From NCBI RefSeq assembly GCF_017888565.1, contig NZ_JAGHFX010000062.1:1-49412 (forward strand): a DNA stretch of 49,412 bases, read 5' to 3'. Shown in pieces: positions 8,746 to 17,928 of the stretch; the first letter of the stretch is position 1; each line of letters starts with the position of its first letter. Origin of the DNA: Clostridium sp. (GTDB lineage Bacteria; Bacillota; Clostridia; Clostridiales; Clostridiaceae). The notes under the pieces are model-generated. The model worked only from the letters and a program-made list of their open reading frames with translations, made no database searches and was not told the origin of the DNA. A program made the position numbers and the translations under genes.

Positions 8746-9804
8746 TTAATTATATTTCTTTCTTTTATCTTCAACTTTACTTCCATGCATATTTTTTAGT
8801 TTTTGCTTTTCTTGTTGCTTAGATTTTAATAAATTGTATTGCTCTTCTCTTTTTAGTTTTCTATATCTTTCTAGCCTTTCTGGATCTAAATTTCCAGTTT
8901 CTATAGCTTCTCTTACTGCACACTTAGGTTCATTTTTATGAGTACAATCTGAAAATTTACATTGCTTTTCTAAATCTTCAATATTACTAAAAGACTTATC
9001 TACATCTGAAGATATTAATCCAAGCTCCCTCATTCCAGGTGTATCAATTATTACTCCACCAGACTCTATAACAAATAGTTCTCTATGTGTTGTAGTATGT
9101 CGTCCCTTATCATTTTCACTAATTGAATTAGTTTTTAAAACTTCTTTATCCATTATCTTATTAATAAGAGTTGACTTCCCTACTCCTGATGATCCTATAA
9201 ATGCTATTGTTACTCCAGTTTTTATATATTTTCTTATTTCATCATATCCGTCTTCATTAATGCTTGATGTTACTACTATATTTATTCCTATAGCTACCTC
9301 TTCTATTTGGCTTACCTTGTCATTTATGTCTTCATATAAATCTGATTTAGTCAATATTATGACTGGTGTAGCCATGCTATCCCAAGCTACTGCAATATAT
9401 CTTTCTAACCTATTTATATTAAAATCATTATTTAATGACATACATATAAAAATAAAATCTATATTAGATGCAACTATTTGCTTATCATATCTATTTCCTG
9501 CAACTTTTCGTGAAAAATAACTTTTTCTGCTTAATATATTATGAATTATTGCATCTCCATTTCTATTATTTATCCTATCTAATAGTACCCAATCTCCTAC
9601 AACAGGATAATCCAATATACTATTTGAAGAATATGATAACTTTCCTGATACCCTCGCAAGTATTTCTCCATCTTCTGTTATTACCTTATACATATCTTTG
9701 TATTGTACTGCTACTCTAGCAATATATAAATTACTATCATGCATACTTGCTTCGTTAATATATCTTTGATTTAATCCTAAATTTAATAAGTTATTATTAT
9801 TCAT
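8746..9804 (-). CDS. rsgA: Ribosome small-subunit-dependent GTPase A
   Basis: A 352-residue circularly permuted GTPase that acts in late 30S subunit maturation. An OB-fold occupies about residues 1-75. The permuted G domain runs G4 (TKSD, about 150), G1 (GSSGVGKSTL, about 200) and G3 (DTPGMRE, about 253). A zinc knuckle follows (CKFSDCTHKNEPKC, about 285-300). The C-terminus is a basic helix. The ATG at 9804 has GGGAGG 4 nt upstream. An in-frame start at 9822 contains that site and is rejected. The leader holds a small ORF and two competing hairpins. The stop codon is followed without a gap, in frame, by a GNAT remnant, so the last residues may not be the ancestral C-terminus. Confidence 0.92.
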   Translation of the reverse strand: MNNNNLLNLGLNQRYINEASMHDSNLYIARVAVQYKDMYKVITEDGEILARVSGKLSYSSNSILDYPVVGDWVLLDRINNRNGDAIIHNILSRKSYFSRKVAGNRYDKQIVASNIDFIFICMSLNNDFNINRLERYIAVAWDSMATPVIILTKSDLYEDINDKVSQIEEVAIGINIVVTSSINEDGYDEIRKYIKTGVTIAFIGSSGVGKSTLINKIMDKEVLKTNSISENDKGRHTTTHRELFVIESGGVIIDTPGMRELGLISSDVDKSFSNIEDLEKQCKFSDCTHKNEPKCAVREAIETGNLDPERLERYRKLKREEQYNLLKSKQQEKQKLKNMHGSKVEDKRKKYN

Positions 9805-9808
9805 TTTT

Positions 9809-9870
9809 CCTCCCAAGATCAAATATATTGGGAAGGATATTTAACTTACTATACTGTAGTCACCTTCCCA
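9809..9870 (-). promoter_or_regulatory. Possible RNA switch covering the rsgA ribosome binding site
   Basis: In the minus-strand transcript, CCTTCCCAA (9836-9828) can pair perfectly over 8 bp with TGGGAAGG upstream (9870-9863). It can also pair with TTGGGAGG downstream (9816-9809, one bulged base), which is the rsgA Shine-Dalgarno. The two pairings exclude each other. The upstream arm lies within codons of the small ORF at 9849-9914. Pairings are read directly from the sequence; regulation is inference. Confidence 0.4.
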
Positions 9871-9914
9871 TTAACAACAATATAGTTTTTATTACTTCTT
9901 ACTAAACTCATCAT
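9849..9914 (-). CDS. Possible 21-codon leader peptide upstream of rsgA
   Basis: ATG ATG AGT and 18 more codons encode MMSLVRSNKNYIVVNGKVTTV, then TAG. AAAGGA lies about 11 nt before the first ATG. The ORF ends 44 bp before the rsgA start on the same strand, and its codons 15-18 contain one arm of the hairpin described above. I do not recognise the peptide. It could be a leader ORF whose translation controls rsgA, or chance coding in a short spacer. Confidence 0.3.
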   Translation of the reverse strand: MMSLVRSNKNYIVVNGKVTTV

Positions 9915-10079
9915 AAAACATCACATCCTTTCAGATAATTAATGGTTAATTTTGTATATATACTATATTTATAATATACTAATTCTAATCCAATATCTAC
10001 AATTATTTTACTTATATTTTATATACTAATCCCAAAATATATTTATCTAGTTATTAAATTCTTAGTAAATTTTATAATA

Positions 10080-10116
10080 AAAAAGACTTTGAAAATTATC
10101 TTTTCAAAGTCTTTTT
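10080..10116. terminator. Terminator of the hexosaminidase gene
   Basis: A 16-bp perfect stem (AAAAAGACTTTGAAAA and its complement) with a 5-nt loop and T-tracts on both strands, 22 bp past the stop codon of the gene at 10138. Confidence 0.9.
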
Positions 10117-10137
10117 ATTAATCCTTAAACCTATTAG

Positions 10138-13100
10138 CTATCTCTTTCTTCTTAAAACTACACCTGTACCAGTAATTATTAAGGCTATTACTCCAACAGC
10201 CATTGATGAAGTTCCTCCTGTACTTGGTAATCTATTAGAATTATTATCATTTCCAGTACTACCACTTTCATCATCTTTATTGTCATCAACTTCTATTAAT
10301 TCAAGATTATCTAAAGCTAATTCCAATTCTTTTACTGCTTTATCTACGTCATCTTGGTTAGCTTTCTCATTACTTAAAACATCTTTAGCTTCTTTTAGCT
10401 TATCATTAAGCACATCAACACTTTTCTTAGTATATTTAGATATGTCTATTGCTTCTGCCTTATTTATTGCTTCCTCAAGCTTAGACTTATCAACTTCAGA
10501 AACTTCTGGCCTATTAACTAGCTTTGATATTGCATCATTTAATTTGCTAATAGCTTCATTTACTTCTTCTTGGTTAGCTTTCTCATTATTTAAAATATCC
10601 TTAGCTTCTTTTAGCTTATCATTAAGCACATCAACACTTTCCTTAGTATATTTAGATATGTCTATTGCTTCTGCCTTATTTATTATTTCTTCAAGCTTAG
10701 ACTTATCAACTTCAGAAACTTCCGGCTTATTAACTAGCTTTGATATTGCATCATTTAATTTGCTAATAGCTTCATTTACTTCTTCTTGTATAGCATCTTC
10801 ATTTTCTAATACTACTTTTGCATTATCTAATGCAGTCTTAAAGATTTCCCATGATTCAGGTGTATATTCCTCTTCTAATCTATCTTTGTTTGCATTGTAA
10901 AGATTTTTAAGTTCTTCCTTATTAACTTCAACTTCTCCGTCTTTAGTAAAGTTAGCCGTTAATGATATATTTCCATCTACATTAAATGTGTATTCATTAT
11001 TTTCAGAAACCTTATCTCCTGTAGAGCGATACCATCCATCAAATATATATCCTTTATTTGGAGTTGCAGTAACAGTAACTTCTTCCCCTTGCTTTGCTTC
11101 TTTTCCACCACTTACTGTTCCACCTTTAGTTGCATCAACATGTACAGTAAATGTTTGTTCTGGTCTATTTGCAATATCAAACTCTGATACTGCTACCCAA
11201 CCATCATTTGATTCTTTAGCTACAAATTTAATATATTGTACTTCTTGCTCATCAAATGTAAATGTCTTTTTATTTGAATTTGCTTCAAAAGTTTTATTTT
11301 CAGCTACCATCTTCCATTCATCAGATTCTTTATTCTTAACATATAAATCTGCTTTAGTAACGTAACCACTAGCATTACCTAATCTAGGTGTAAATGAGAA
11401 TTGATTAATTTTATATGGCTTACCTAAATTTAATTCTGCATAGAATGAATTTGTTCCATTTAATTTATCAGTTGCACCTTGCCAATTAGAATGCCAAATT
11501 GTATTTTGATTATTATCAAATGCATATTCTAATTTACCTTCTGTATCATTATAAATAGTTTCAGTATTAGTTTCACCACTCCAATTTTCCTTATGGTAAA
11601 CATCTTCTACTTCTTTAGATTCTGAAACTTCTACATTATCAATAATCGCTTCAATAGCATTTGTTTTAGAACCTATTCTTTCTAAAGGCAATGCGAATGT
11701 AGCATTTGTAATATTTTCTTTTTTTACTATATCATTATGAATGTATTTCCCATTAGCATCACAAACAAATTCATCATTTACATATAATTTAGTTTTTTGT
11801 TGTTCTGTAACAATCTTAATATTTACAGTTTTACCAACTGGTAACTCATAATCAAAGTAGTAATTATATAATTCTCTTGTAAATCCTAACTTTCCATTTT
11901 CCATAACCCTTATGTCATGTGTTCCATATGGTGCATCTGCTTCGAATAATATATCTCCTGGCCTTGATGCTTTTTCTAATTTAATATCAAAAGATAATTC
12001 ATTACCATTACCAAGCTTGTCAATAGGTGAGGTTACATAACTCTCTTTTGACTCTAAATTTAAAACCCCATTTTCTACTTTAGCAGTTCCTTCAATTAAA
12101 TCCCTATCATTAGTTGAAGTATCTTCTAATCCCTCTTCAAAGTCATAGCTTTCATATACTTCTCCTTCTTTTTCTTCTTGATAGTATGGATTTACATTTG
12201 GGCCAATCCCCTTTTCTTTTGCTAGTGTGCTTAATTTCTCTGAACTTCCTTTTTCTTTCCCTGTTGCCGCCCACGTTTTTTCAGCATAGAATGGCATAGC
12301 ATCAAAGAAACGCCAATACAAATCCGACTCACTTAATCCAGAAGCAGCTTTATCAATATTATCACTCCAAATTGCAAAAGCTGCACCAAGCATTTGCTCA
12401 TCTCCGGAAGGAATGTATTTATATCCTGATCTTGTTTTTAAACGATTAACTTCAAATTCATTAAAGATACGATTAATATTTAATAAATCGCCATATGCAT
12501 TTGCACGTCCCATACTTCCATTAGGCACCATATATCCAAAGTCATCAATAGTGTTAATCAATTTGTATCCCATATCATACATTTGTAATCCATCTGCCCA
12601 ATCACTAGACCATAAATTCATCTCTACGTTTTCTATAGCTTCTTTATTAATTTCAGTTTTATTATCATCAATCCAAGTTAATCCACCCCACATACGTACA
12701 GTATTAGTTTCCTTAACATGAGGTACTAACTCATTTAAAAAGTTACGGTATGCTGTATAATCTGATAAGAATTCGTCTGCTCCAATATGCACTATAGTCT
12801 GTGAATCAAATGTTGGATTGCTTCCCTTTGTATAATCATCAAATATTTCCTTTATTTTATCCATAGTTTCTTTTTTAGATACATCCAAATGATCTATTAG
12901 CGGTCTATTAGCATTTAACGTAGAAACCTTATTTGTAACCATTAACTCTGGCCAAATCTTAGTAAAAGATGTAGCATGAGCTGGCACATCTATTTCTGGA
13001 ACTATTTTCACTCCAAGCTCTCTTTCACTAGTAATAAAATTATTAAATTCCTCTTTAGAAATCCAGTAGTCTTTTGCTGTAGGCGATTCGCCCTTATCAT

Positions 13101-14991
13101 TTGTCAATCCTGATTCTAAACGGAAAGCTTCATATGCCTTAAATGCTTCATTTTCATTTTCTAATTTTCCATACTGCTCTAAGAAAATATAATTATCAGA
13201 TAAATGTACTTGTAAATCATTCATTTTGTAATATCTCATAGTTCTTGAAACATCTCTAATCATTTCCATTGAAACAGGTTTACGAGCTACATCAAATAAA
13301 AATCCACGAGTTTCAAATCTAGGATAATCTCTCATTATTCCTATATTAAATGAACTTTGATTTTGCTTATACATTTGTAATATAGTTTGCATTCCATACA
13401 TATTACCTATACTACTTTGTGATTTTACAATAACTTTATCTGATTGGATGTCCATTGTATAGCCTTCATCACCTAATAAATGATCTGGAACTTCCTTTAT
13501 AAAATTATATGCATTTGCTCTAGTATTACCCTTTTCTTTACTTAATTTTATTCCCGTAAAATCTTCGTAATCATTAATGAATTCGTCTACAACCACCTCT
13601 AAAGAATCATCATTGTAAACTACTGTATTTATCGTATTAATATCCAAAGTATTAGTACTATCTGAATACCACTCTGCAATTTCTGGAATAACAACAGGTT
13701 TTGAATTCATACCTTCTATTTGAGTATTCTCACCTTTTACAATAAACTCTAAATCACTAGTCTTTTTTGTTTTCTCTGTTGCCTCTTCAGTTACCTCAAA
13801 AGAAACTTTTACAACCTTATCTGTTAATGGTCTTACAATAGTTCCATCATCAGCAATAATTTGTTCAAAATCAGCACCATTTAATTTAACTGTATATCCT
13901 TCTGGCATTGAAGGCATTGGTAGCTTTTCAACATCATTTTCGATAGTTTGTCCAACTATTCCAGCAACTACACTATCTAATGATACTTCTTGTTTTTGCT
14001 CATTTGAGTAAGCCTCTAACTCTGTAATACTTATATTATTATATGAAGTACTATTTGCAACAAACTCACAAACTGTAATATCTTTAGCTATAATAGGATC
14101 ATCTAGTAAAATAGATATATTGGTACTCCATCCCTTACCAGAACCTAATGAAGTATTTGCAAAATCCTTTTTGATATATTTTTCTTCTCCATTTTCATCT
14201 GTATACTTAATACTTAATTTTTCTACATTGGAATCATTAGGAGCTATATCACGATTTAATAAATTAATATTAATTTGTTTTACTTTTGTTAATTTAGGAA
14301 ACTCTGCCTTTAACCATTGTGTAGAAGGGCTATCATAATTACTTGCCCAACGAGTATCCTTAGAACCATCATTAGCTTTTCCTGCATTTAATCTATCTAG
14401 GTTTTCTTCTACACTAGAAGCTGTCATAGTTGAACTACGTACATGATTGATATTTTCTCTTGATTCAACCTCTTTAACAATATCACTATATATTTCAACT
14501 TCATTTATTCCAATGTTTTTCCAGTCTATAGTTCCACCATTTGCATCTAAAATAGTTATCTTTACCTTTGAAGCCGTTTTCACCTCATCCAATATTATTT
14601 TTTCATTTTGTTTTGCTTTTTCTGTTTTTCTATAGACTTCTGTATATGTTTCGTCATTTTCCAATTCTATCTTATATCCTAAAATATTTTGATTTTCATC
14701 AGTTCGTTCAAAATGAATATTAATTTGTCTTATTTGTTCAGGTTTTTCTAAATCTATTTCTATCCATTCATTAGCAGCTTTATTTTGAGCTGTTCCCCAA
14801 CGTGTTGTGATATCTCCATCTATAGCTTTTTGAGGCGATGTACTATCCACTTCAAAATTACTAGCTGTTACTTTTTTGTTAAGTGCTAAATTTTGATTTT
14901 CTATTGCTTGTACAGTTTTTGAGTTAACAGTAATAAAGTTTGCAACCATAGCAGTTGCTAATAAAATACTAATCAATTTTTTTCTTCTCAT
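10138..14991 (-). CDS. Cell-wall-anchored GH20 beta-N-acetylhexosaminidase with CBM32 and FIVAR modules
   Basis: A 1617-residue surface enzyme that should remove terminal GlcNAc/GalNAc from host glycans. Modules in order: signal peptide (1-29, cut after VQA); two F5/8 type C/CBM32-like modules (about 34-165 and 185-335); GH20 N-terminal alpha/beta domain (about 425-555); and the GH20 barrel (about 555-900). The catalytic Asp-Glu pair is in HIGADEF, about residues 738-739. Next come a lectin-like beta domain (about 945-1130), a third CBM32 (1135-1280), a Listeria-Bacteroides-type repeat domain (1281-1350), three FIVAR three-helix repeats (1355-1570) and a sortase signal (LPSTG near 1588, hydrophobic stretch, RRKR tail). 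Sortase itself is not in the window. AAAGGGGG precedes the ATG. An attenuator-like leader lies upstream. Confidence 0.93.
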   Translation of the reverse strand: MRRKKLISILLATAMVANFITVNSKTVQAIENQNLALNKKVTASNFEVDSTSPQKAIDGDITTRWGTAQNKAANEWIEIDLEKPEQIRQINIHFERTDENQNILGYKIELENDETYTEVYRKTEKAKQNEKIILDEVKTASKVKITILDANGGTIDWKNIGINEVEIYSDIVKEVESRENINHVRSSTMTASSVEENLDRLNAGKANDGSKDTRWASNYDSPSTQWLKAEFPKLTKVKQININLLNRDIAPNDSNVEKLSIKYTDENGEEKYIKKDFANTSLGSGKGWSTNISILLDDPIIAKDITVCEFVANSTSYNNISITELEAYSNEQKQEVSLDSVVAGIVGQTIENDVEKLPMPSMPEGYTVKLNGADFEQIIADDGTIVRPLTDKVVKVSFEVTEEATEKTKKTSDLEFIVKGENTQIEGMNSKPVVIPEIAEWYSDSTNTLDINTINTVVYNDDSLEVVVDEFINDYEDFTGIKLSKEKGNTRANAYNFIKEVPDHLLGDEGYTMDIQSDKVIVKSQSSIGNMYGMQTILQMYKQNQSSFNIGIMRDYPRFETRGFLFDVARKPVSMEMIRDVSRTMRYYKMNDLQVHLSDNYIFLEQYGKLENENEAFKAYEAFRLESGLTNDKGESPTAKDYWISKEEFNNFITSERELGVKIVPEIDVPAHATSFTKIWPELMVTNKVSTLNANRPLIDHLDVSKKETMDKIKEIFDDYTKGSNPTFDSQTIVHIGADEFLSDYTAYRNFLNELVPHVKETNTVRMWGGLTWIDDNKTEINKEAIENVEMNLWSSDWADGLQMYDMGYKLINTIDDFGYMVPNGSMGRANAYGDLLNINRIFNEFEVNRLKTRSGYKYIPSGDEQMLGAAFAIWSDNIDKAASGLSESDLYWRFFDAMPFYAEKTWAATGKEKGSSEKLSTLAKEKGIGPNVNPYYQEEKEGEVYESYDFEEGLEDTSTNDRDLIEGTAKVENGVLNLESKESYVTSPIDKLGNGNELSFDIKLEKASRPGDILFEADAPYGTHDIRVMENGKLGFTRELYNYYFDYELPVGKTVNIKIVTEQQKTKLYVNDEFVCDANGKYIHNDIVKKENITNATFALPLERIGSKTNAIEAIIDNVEVSESKEVEDVYHKENWSGETNTETIYNDTEGKLEYAFDNNQNTIWHSNWQGATDKLNGTNSFYAELNLGKPYKINQFSFTPRLGNASGYVTKADLYVKNKESDEWKMVAENKTFEANSNKKTFTFDEQEVQYIKFVAKESNDGWVAVSEFDIANRPEQTFTVHVDATKGGTVSGGKEAKQGEEVTVTATPNKGYIFDGWYRSTGDKVSENNEYTFNVDGNISLTANFTKDGEVEVNKEELKNLYNANKDRLEEEYTPESWEIFKTALDNAKVVLENEDAIQEEVNEAISKLNDAISKLVNKPEVSEVDKSKLEEIINKAEAIDISKYTKESVDVLNDKLKEAKDILNNEKANQEEVNEAISKLNDAISKLVNRPEVSEVDKSKLEEAINKAEAIDISKYTKKSVDVLNDKLKEAKDVLSNEKANQDDVDKAVKELELALDNLELIEVDDNKDDESGSTGNDNNSNRLPSTGGTSSMAVGVIALIITGTGVVLRRKR
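10352..10783 (-). repeat. Two tandem 216-bp units encoding FIVAR repeats
   Basis: Two adjacent units of exactly 216 bp (72 codons), about 10352-10567 and 10568-10783, are nearly identical. They share protein blocks such as VDKSKLEE-INKAEAIDISKYTK and QEEVNEAISKLNDAIS. A third, more diverged FIVAR unit precedes them in the protein. Such near-identity suggests recent duplication and possible copy-number variation between strains. Confidence 0.85.
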
Positions 14992-15101
14992 AATTTTTCC
15001 CCCTTTAATACTTTAAAATATACTCCTACCTCTATCCTCCTTTGTTACTTTAAATTTCTCTATATTAAGTATTAACCAGGATGTCATACAGAAATATAAA
15101 T

Positions 15102-15169
15102 AAAAAAAGCTCACTTACAAAACTTGTAAGAAAGCTAATGCCCTATTGGTAACACGCAATACAAATTAG
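15102..15169 (-). promoter_or_regulatory. Attenuator-like leader: hairpin overlapping a terminator, before the hexosaminidase gene
   Basis: On the minus strand a two-part hairpin (CTAAT, internal loop, TATTG, 8-nt loop, CAATA, GGGC, ATTAG; 15169-15135) is followed by a terminator. The terminator stem is AGCT-TT-CTTACAA with a 3-nt loop and a 7-base U-run (15136-15102). Hairpin and terminator share bases 15135-15136. The layout is like that of a protein- or ligand-controlled antiterminator, but the sequence does not fit the BglG/LicT RAT consensus or a riboswitch class I know. It could also be a free-standing small RNA of about 90 nt. Confidence 0.5.
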
Positions 15170-15198
15170 TTTATTTATATTCCTAATTTTATACCTAC

Positions 15199-15227
15199 AT
15201 TATACATTTTTAACTAATAATTGTAAA
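15199..15227 (-). promoter_or_regulatory. Strong promoter for the hexosaminidase leader
   Basis: On the minus strand TTTACA (15227-15222) and a perfect TATAAT (15204-15199) are exactly 17 bp apart. Transcription would start near 15192 and run through the hairpin-terminator before reaching the gene start 200 nt on. Confidence 0.75.
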
Positions 15228-15291
15228 CTTTTTTCAAAAAATTTTTTACTTTTATATCTTAACCCATTATATAATCAACTTTTCTATAAAT

Positions 15292-15323
15292 AAAAAGGAC
15301 TATTTAATTAAATAGTCCTTTTT
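15292..15323. terminator. Perfect 32-bp palindromic terminator
   Basis: AAAAAGGACTATTTAA followed by its exact reverse complement forms a symmetric hairpin with A/T tracts. It lies 8 bp past the stop of the small winged-helix gene. Confidence 0.85.
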
Positions 15324-15330
15324 AAATCTC

Positions 15331-15513
15331 TTAGTCATTCTTTATTTGCCAATAGCATCTTTTTGGAGAGTAAATCTTTTCTTCCTTTTTAAGTTTATCC
15401 ATAACTTTTGAAACTTCTTTTTTGTCTATACCTGTTCCTTCTGAAACTGCAGTAGCATTTAATGGTTTATCATTTTTAGTGAAGAAATCTAAAACTACAT
15501 CATAATTTTCCAT
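15331..15513 (-). CDS. Small winged-helix DNA-binding protein (60 aa)
   Basis: A 60-residue protein with AAAGGAG 8 nt before its ATG and its own terminator. The sequence fits a lone winged helix: first helix YDVVLDFFTKND, a helix-turn-helix (NATAVSEGTGIDKKEVSKVMDKLKKEEKI), and a wing ending in a beta strand (SPKRCYWQIK). It is MarR/Dnmt-like in layout but lacks any sensor or dimer domain. It may act as a minimal regulator or nucleoid-associated protein. The target is unknown, and no neighbour is obviously linked. Confidence 0.7.
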   Translation of the reverse strand: MENYDVVLDFFTKNDKPLNATAVSEGTGIDKKEVSKVMDKLKKEEKIYSPKRCYWQIKND

Positions 15514-15874
15514 ATTTTCATCTCCTTTTATATTTATTAATATAATCTTACATAATAATGTATATTAATTTCAATAATTATTTTTACTTTATTAATTAAT
15601 ATTTAGTATCCATAATTGTGTAATATTATAAAACTAACTATCTATACTTCATTTCGGTTTTTCTAATAACAATTTATATGTTTTATAATAATATTTAAAT
15701 TATATACGAATTAAAATACTTTTAATCTTCATTATTAAATTATTTTTATTTTTTTATATAATTAATTTTTATTTGATATACTAATTTAAATGTTATGAAA
15801 ATAATTATGTAATCTTATAATTTCAAGAGTTCTAATAATATTTTCATATCAAATTTAGTCTATACAAAATATTC
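15514..15874. other. AT-rich spacer, no gene seen
   Basis: About 360 bp upstream of the winged-helix gene and downstream of the gltX hairpin. It is extremely AT-rich, has no convincing ORF and no recognisable RNA. The promoter of the winged-helix gene should lie in its first 100 bp. Confidence 0.5.
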
Positions 15875-15905
15875 AAAAGGGGGTCGCGCTACGCGACTCC
15901 CTTTT
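15875..15905. terminator. GC-rich hairpin terminator of gltX
   Basis: AAAAGGGGGTCGC and GCGACTCCCTTTT pair over 13 bp (one G-T wobble) around GCTAC. It is strikingly GC-rich for its surroundings, which may mean it is a copy of a dispersed repeat. It lies about 50 bp past the gltX stop. Confidence 0.75.
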
Positions 15906-15953
15906 ATTATAATAAGGAATCAAAAATATCTTTATTCCTTTTCAAATATTCTA

Positions 15954-17615
15954 CTATATATTTAAAAATGCTTCAAATCTATCTCTTACTTTCTCTTCAC
16001 CTAATATCTGCATAATAGTATAAAGATCTGGAGTATTGCTTCTATGAGATAAAGCTGCTCTTACAGCTCCAGCTACATCAGATATCATTCCCTTAAAAGC
16101 ATCTGGATTAGCTTTATATTCTTTTCTGTTTGCACAGTATCCAAGCTCTGCTCCAATAACCTTTAAGTCTTCAAACCAATTTTCTTGACTTCCTGCATTA
16201 AAGTTAAATTTATCTTTATATACTTTAATTATTTCTTTTGCATTTTCTAAGCTTAAAGTCTTTGGAAGTTCAACATTTTCTGCTGTTTCCTTATTGAATA
16301 ATTCATCAAAGAAGTAATCTACTTTTCCTCTTACTTCATCCCATTTAGCAAAGTCTTTTCTTGGCTTTGGACCTTCTTTATCTATATTGAAGATCTCTTT
16401 TGACATATTTTCATTAGCTGTTACTAAATCATACATTTCTTTGTCAAATTCCTTAGCCCAAGTTGTATAGTAATCATACACTACATCTGCTTTCATTTTG
16501 CAAATAACTTCTTTACTTACATCATTTAGCTTAACTATATCAAATAATGCCCCTGATTTACTCATCTTATCTAAAGCAACTTTAAATTCATGATAATCTA
16601 CAGTAGGATTCTCAGCTCTCCAATCTTCAAATGTAGAATTTATTATATTTAATAAATATTCTATTACTGATACCATTGGATATCCAACTTCTTTATAATA
16701 TGAAACTGCTGCTTCAGCATCTTTTCTCTTTGATAATTTTCTCTTAGAACCATTATCATTTTTCATTATTGTTGGAATGTGAGCATAATTTGGTCTATCT
16801 AATCCTAATACGTCAAATAATTGAACATGTATTGGAAGTGATGATAACCATTCTTCTCCTCTAATAACATGAGTAGTTCTCATTAAAGCATCATCTACAA
16901 CGTGTGCAAAATGATATGTTGGAAGTCCATCACCTTTGATAATAACTATATCTTGATTATTTTCTGGGAAACTTATGTCTCCTTTTATTAAATCATGGAA
17001 CTCTACTCTATTTTCTATATTTCCTGGTGACTTGAATCTAATTATGAAGCTTTCACCATTATTTATTTTTTTCATAGCTTCTTCAGGATTTAAATTTCTA
17101 TCCTTAGCAAATTCTCCATAATATCCTGGTGTTATTTTAGCTGCTGTTTGCTTTTCTCTAAGTTCTGCTAATTCTTCTGGTGTATCAAATGCTGGATATG
17201 CTAATCCTTTTTTAATTAAATCTTTAGCAAAAGCTCTATAAATATCAGCTCTTTCACTTTGTCTATATGGACCATATTCGCCTTTAAATGTTTTATCTCC
17301 AGTCATTCCTTCATTGAAGTCCATTCCAAAGTTATGCATTGTTTGAATTGTATCTGCTATAGCACCTTCAACTTCTCTTTTTTGATCAGTATCTTCTATT
17401 CTTAAAAAGAAAACTCCTTCAGTTTGACTTGCTAATCTTTCATTTATTAAAGCTGCAAAAACACCTCCAATATGTTGGAAACCGGTTGGTGATGGTGCAT
17501 ATCTAGAAACAACCGCACCTTCTTTTAAATTTCTTTTTGGATACTTTGCAATATAATCCTCTGGTGTCAAATCAACATTTGGAAATATTAATTCTGCTAA
17601 TTTTTCAAAACTCAT
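15954..17615 (-). CDS. gltX: Glutamyl-tRNA synthetase
   Basis: A 553-residue class I synthetase that charges tRNA-Glu in the cytosol. The HIGH-type motif is at about residues 35-48 ([15 protein letters not shown]), and KLSKRKDA near 293 is the KMSKS loop. The C-terminal half is the helical anticodon-binding region. GGAAGG lies 9 nt before ATG 17615; an ATG six bases upstream is also possible. The gene has its own promoter and a T-box leader, so uncharged tRNA-Glu should raise expression. If the glnS lesion is real, this enzyme would matter more: a non-discriminating GluRS plus GatCAB could supply Gln-tRNA-Gln. Its tRNA specificity cannot be read from the sequence by eye. Confidence 0.92.
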   Translation of the reverse strand: MSFEKLAELIFPNVDLTPEDYIAKYPKRNLKEGAVVSRYAPSPTGFQHIGGVFAALINERLASQTEGVFFLRIEDTDQKREVEGAIADTIQTMHNFGMDFNEGMTGDKTFKGEYGPYRQSERADIYRAFAKDLIKKGLAYPAFDTPEELAELREKQTAAKITPGYYGEFAKDRNLNPEEAMKKINNGESFIIRFKSPGNIENRVEFHDLIKGDISFPENNQDIVIIKGDGLPTYHFAHVVDDALMRTTHVIRGEEWLSSLPIHVQLFDVLGLDRPNYAHIPTIMKNDNGSKRKLSKRKDAEAAVSYYKEVGYPMVSVIEYLLNIINSTFEDWRAENPTVDYHEFKVALDKMSKSGALFDIVKLNDVSKEVICKMKADVVYDYYTTWAKEFDKEMYDLVTANENMSKEIFNIDKEGPKPRKDFAKWDEVRGKVDYFFDELFNKETAENVELPKTLSLENAKEIIKVYKDKFNFNAGSQENWFEDLKVIGAELGYCANRKEYKANPDAFKGMISDVAGAVRAALSHRSNTPDLYTIMQILGEEKVRDRFEAFLNI

Positions 17616-17639
17616 ATTCATCTTCCTTCCGTAGTATAA

Positions 17640-17922
17640 AATATTATATAAATAAAAAAGCCCTTCATCCTATAAATATTAGGACGAAAGACAAAATTCC
17701 GCGTTACCACCTAAATTGATTAATTAAAAATTAATCCACTCATTCTCTTTAAGGGGAGAATCCCATAAACCTACTTGCAAATTTAAAACTTACTGTTTCA
17801 GTTTATAGCTCCAGAGCTTCCTTCAATAGAATCAAATTTTAAGCTTCCACCCACGCTTAAATCTCTGTAAGATGACTATCTATCTACTTTTCTCTTTCAT
17901 AGCTTATTATGTATAGTTTATC
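17640..17922 (-). ncRNA. T-box riboswitch upstream of gltX
   Basis: The minus-strand leader contains the T-box core AGGTGGTAACGCGG (17712-17699). This core would bind the free NCCA end of uncharged tRNA. A terminator stem follows (CTTTCGTCCTA / TAGGATGAAGGG, 17690-17660) with a U-run at 17659-17654. Stem I lies at about 17895-17790. A GAA triplet at 17824-17822 on its 3' side is a plausible specifier codon for glutamate, in keeping with gltX downstream. The specifier position is my reading, not a folded model. Confidence 0.88.
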
Positions 17923-17928
17923 ATAAAC

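Noticed and set aside
10280..10900. Long plus-strand frame antisense to the hexosaminidase FIVAR region
   Set aside because: Ser/Leu-rich translation is the mirror of the Lys/Glu-rich repeats; no start signal or family match.
15135..15169. Leader hairpin as a BglG/LicT-type RAT antiterminator
   Set aside because: Size and overlap with the terminator fit, but the conserved RAT bases around the internal loops are not present and no BglG-type gene is in the window.
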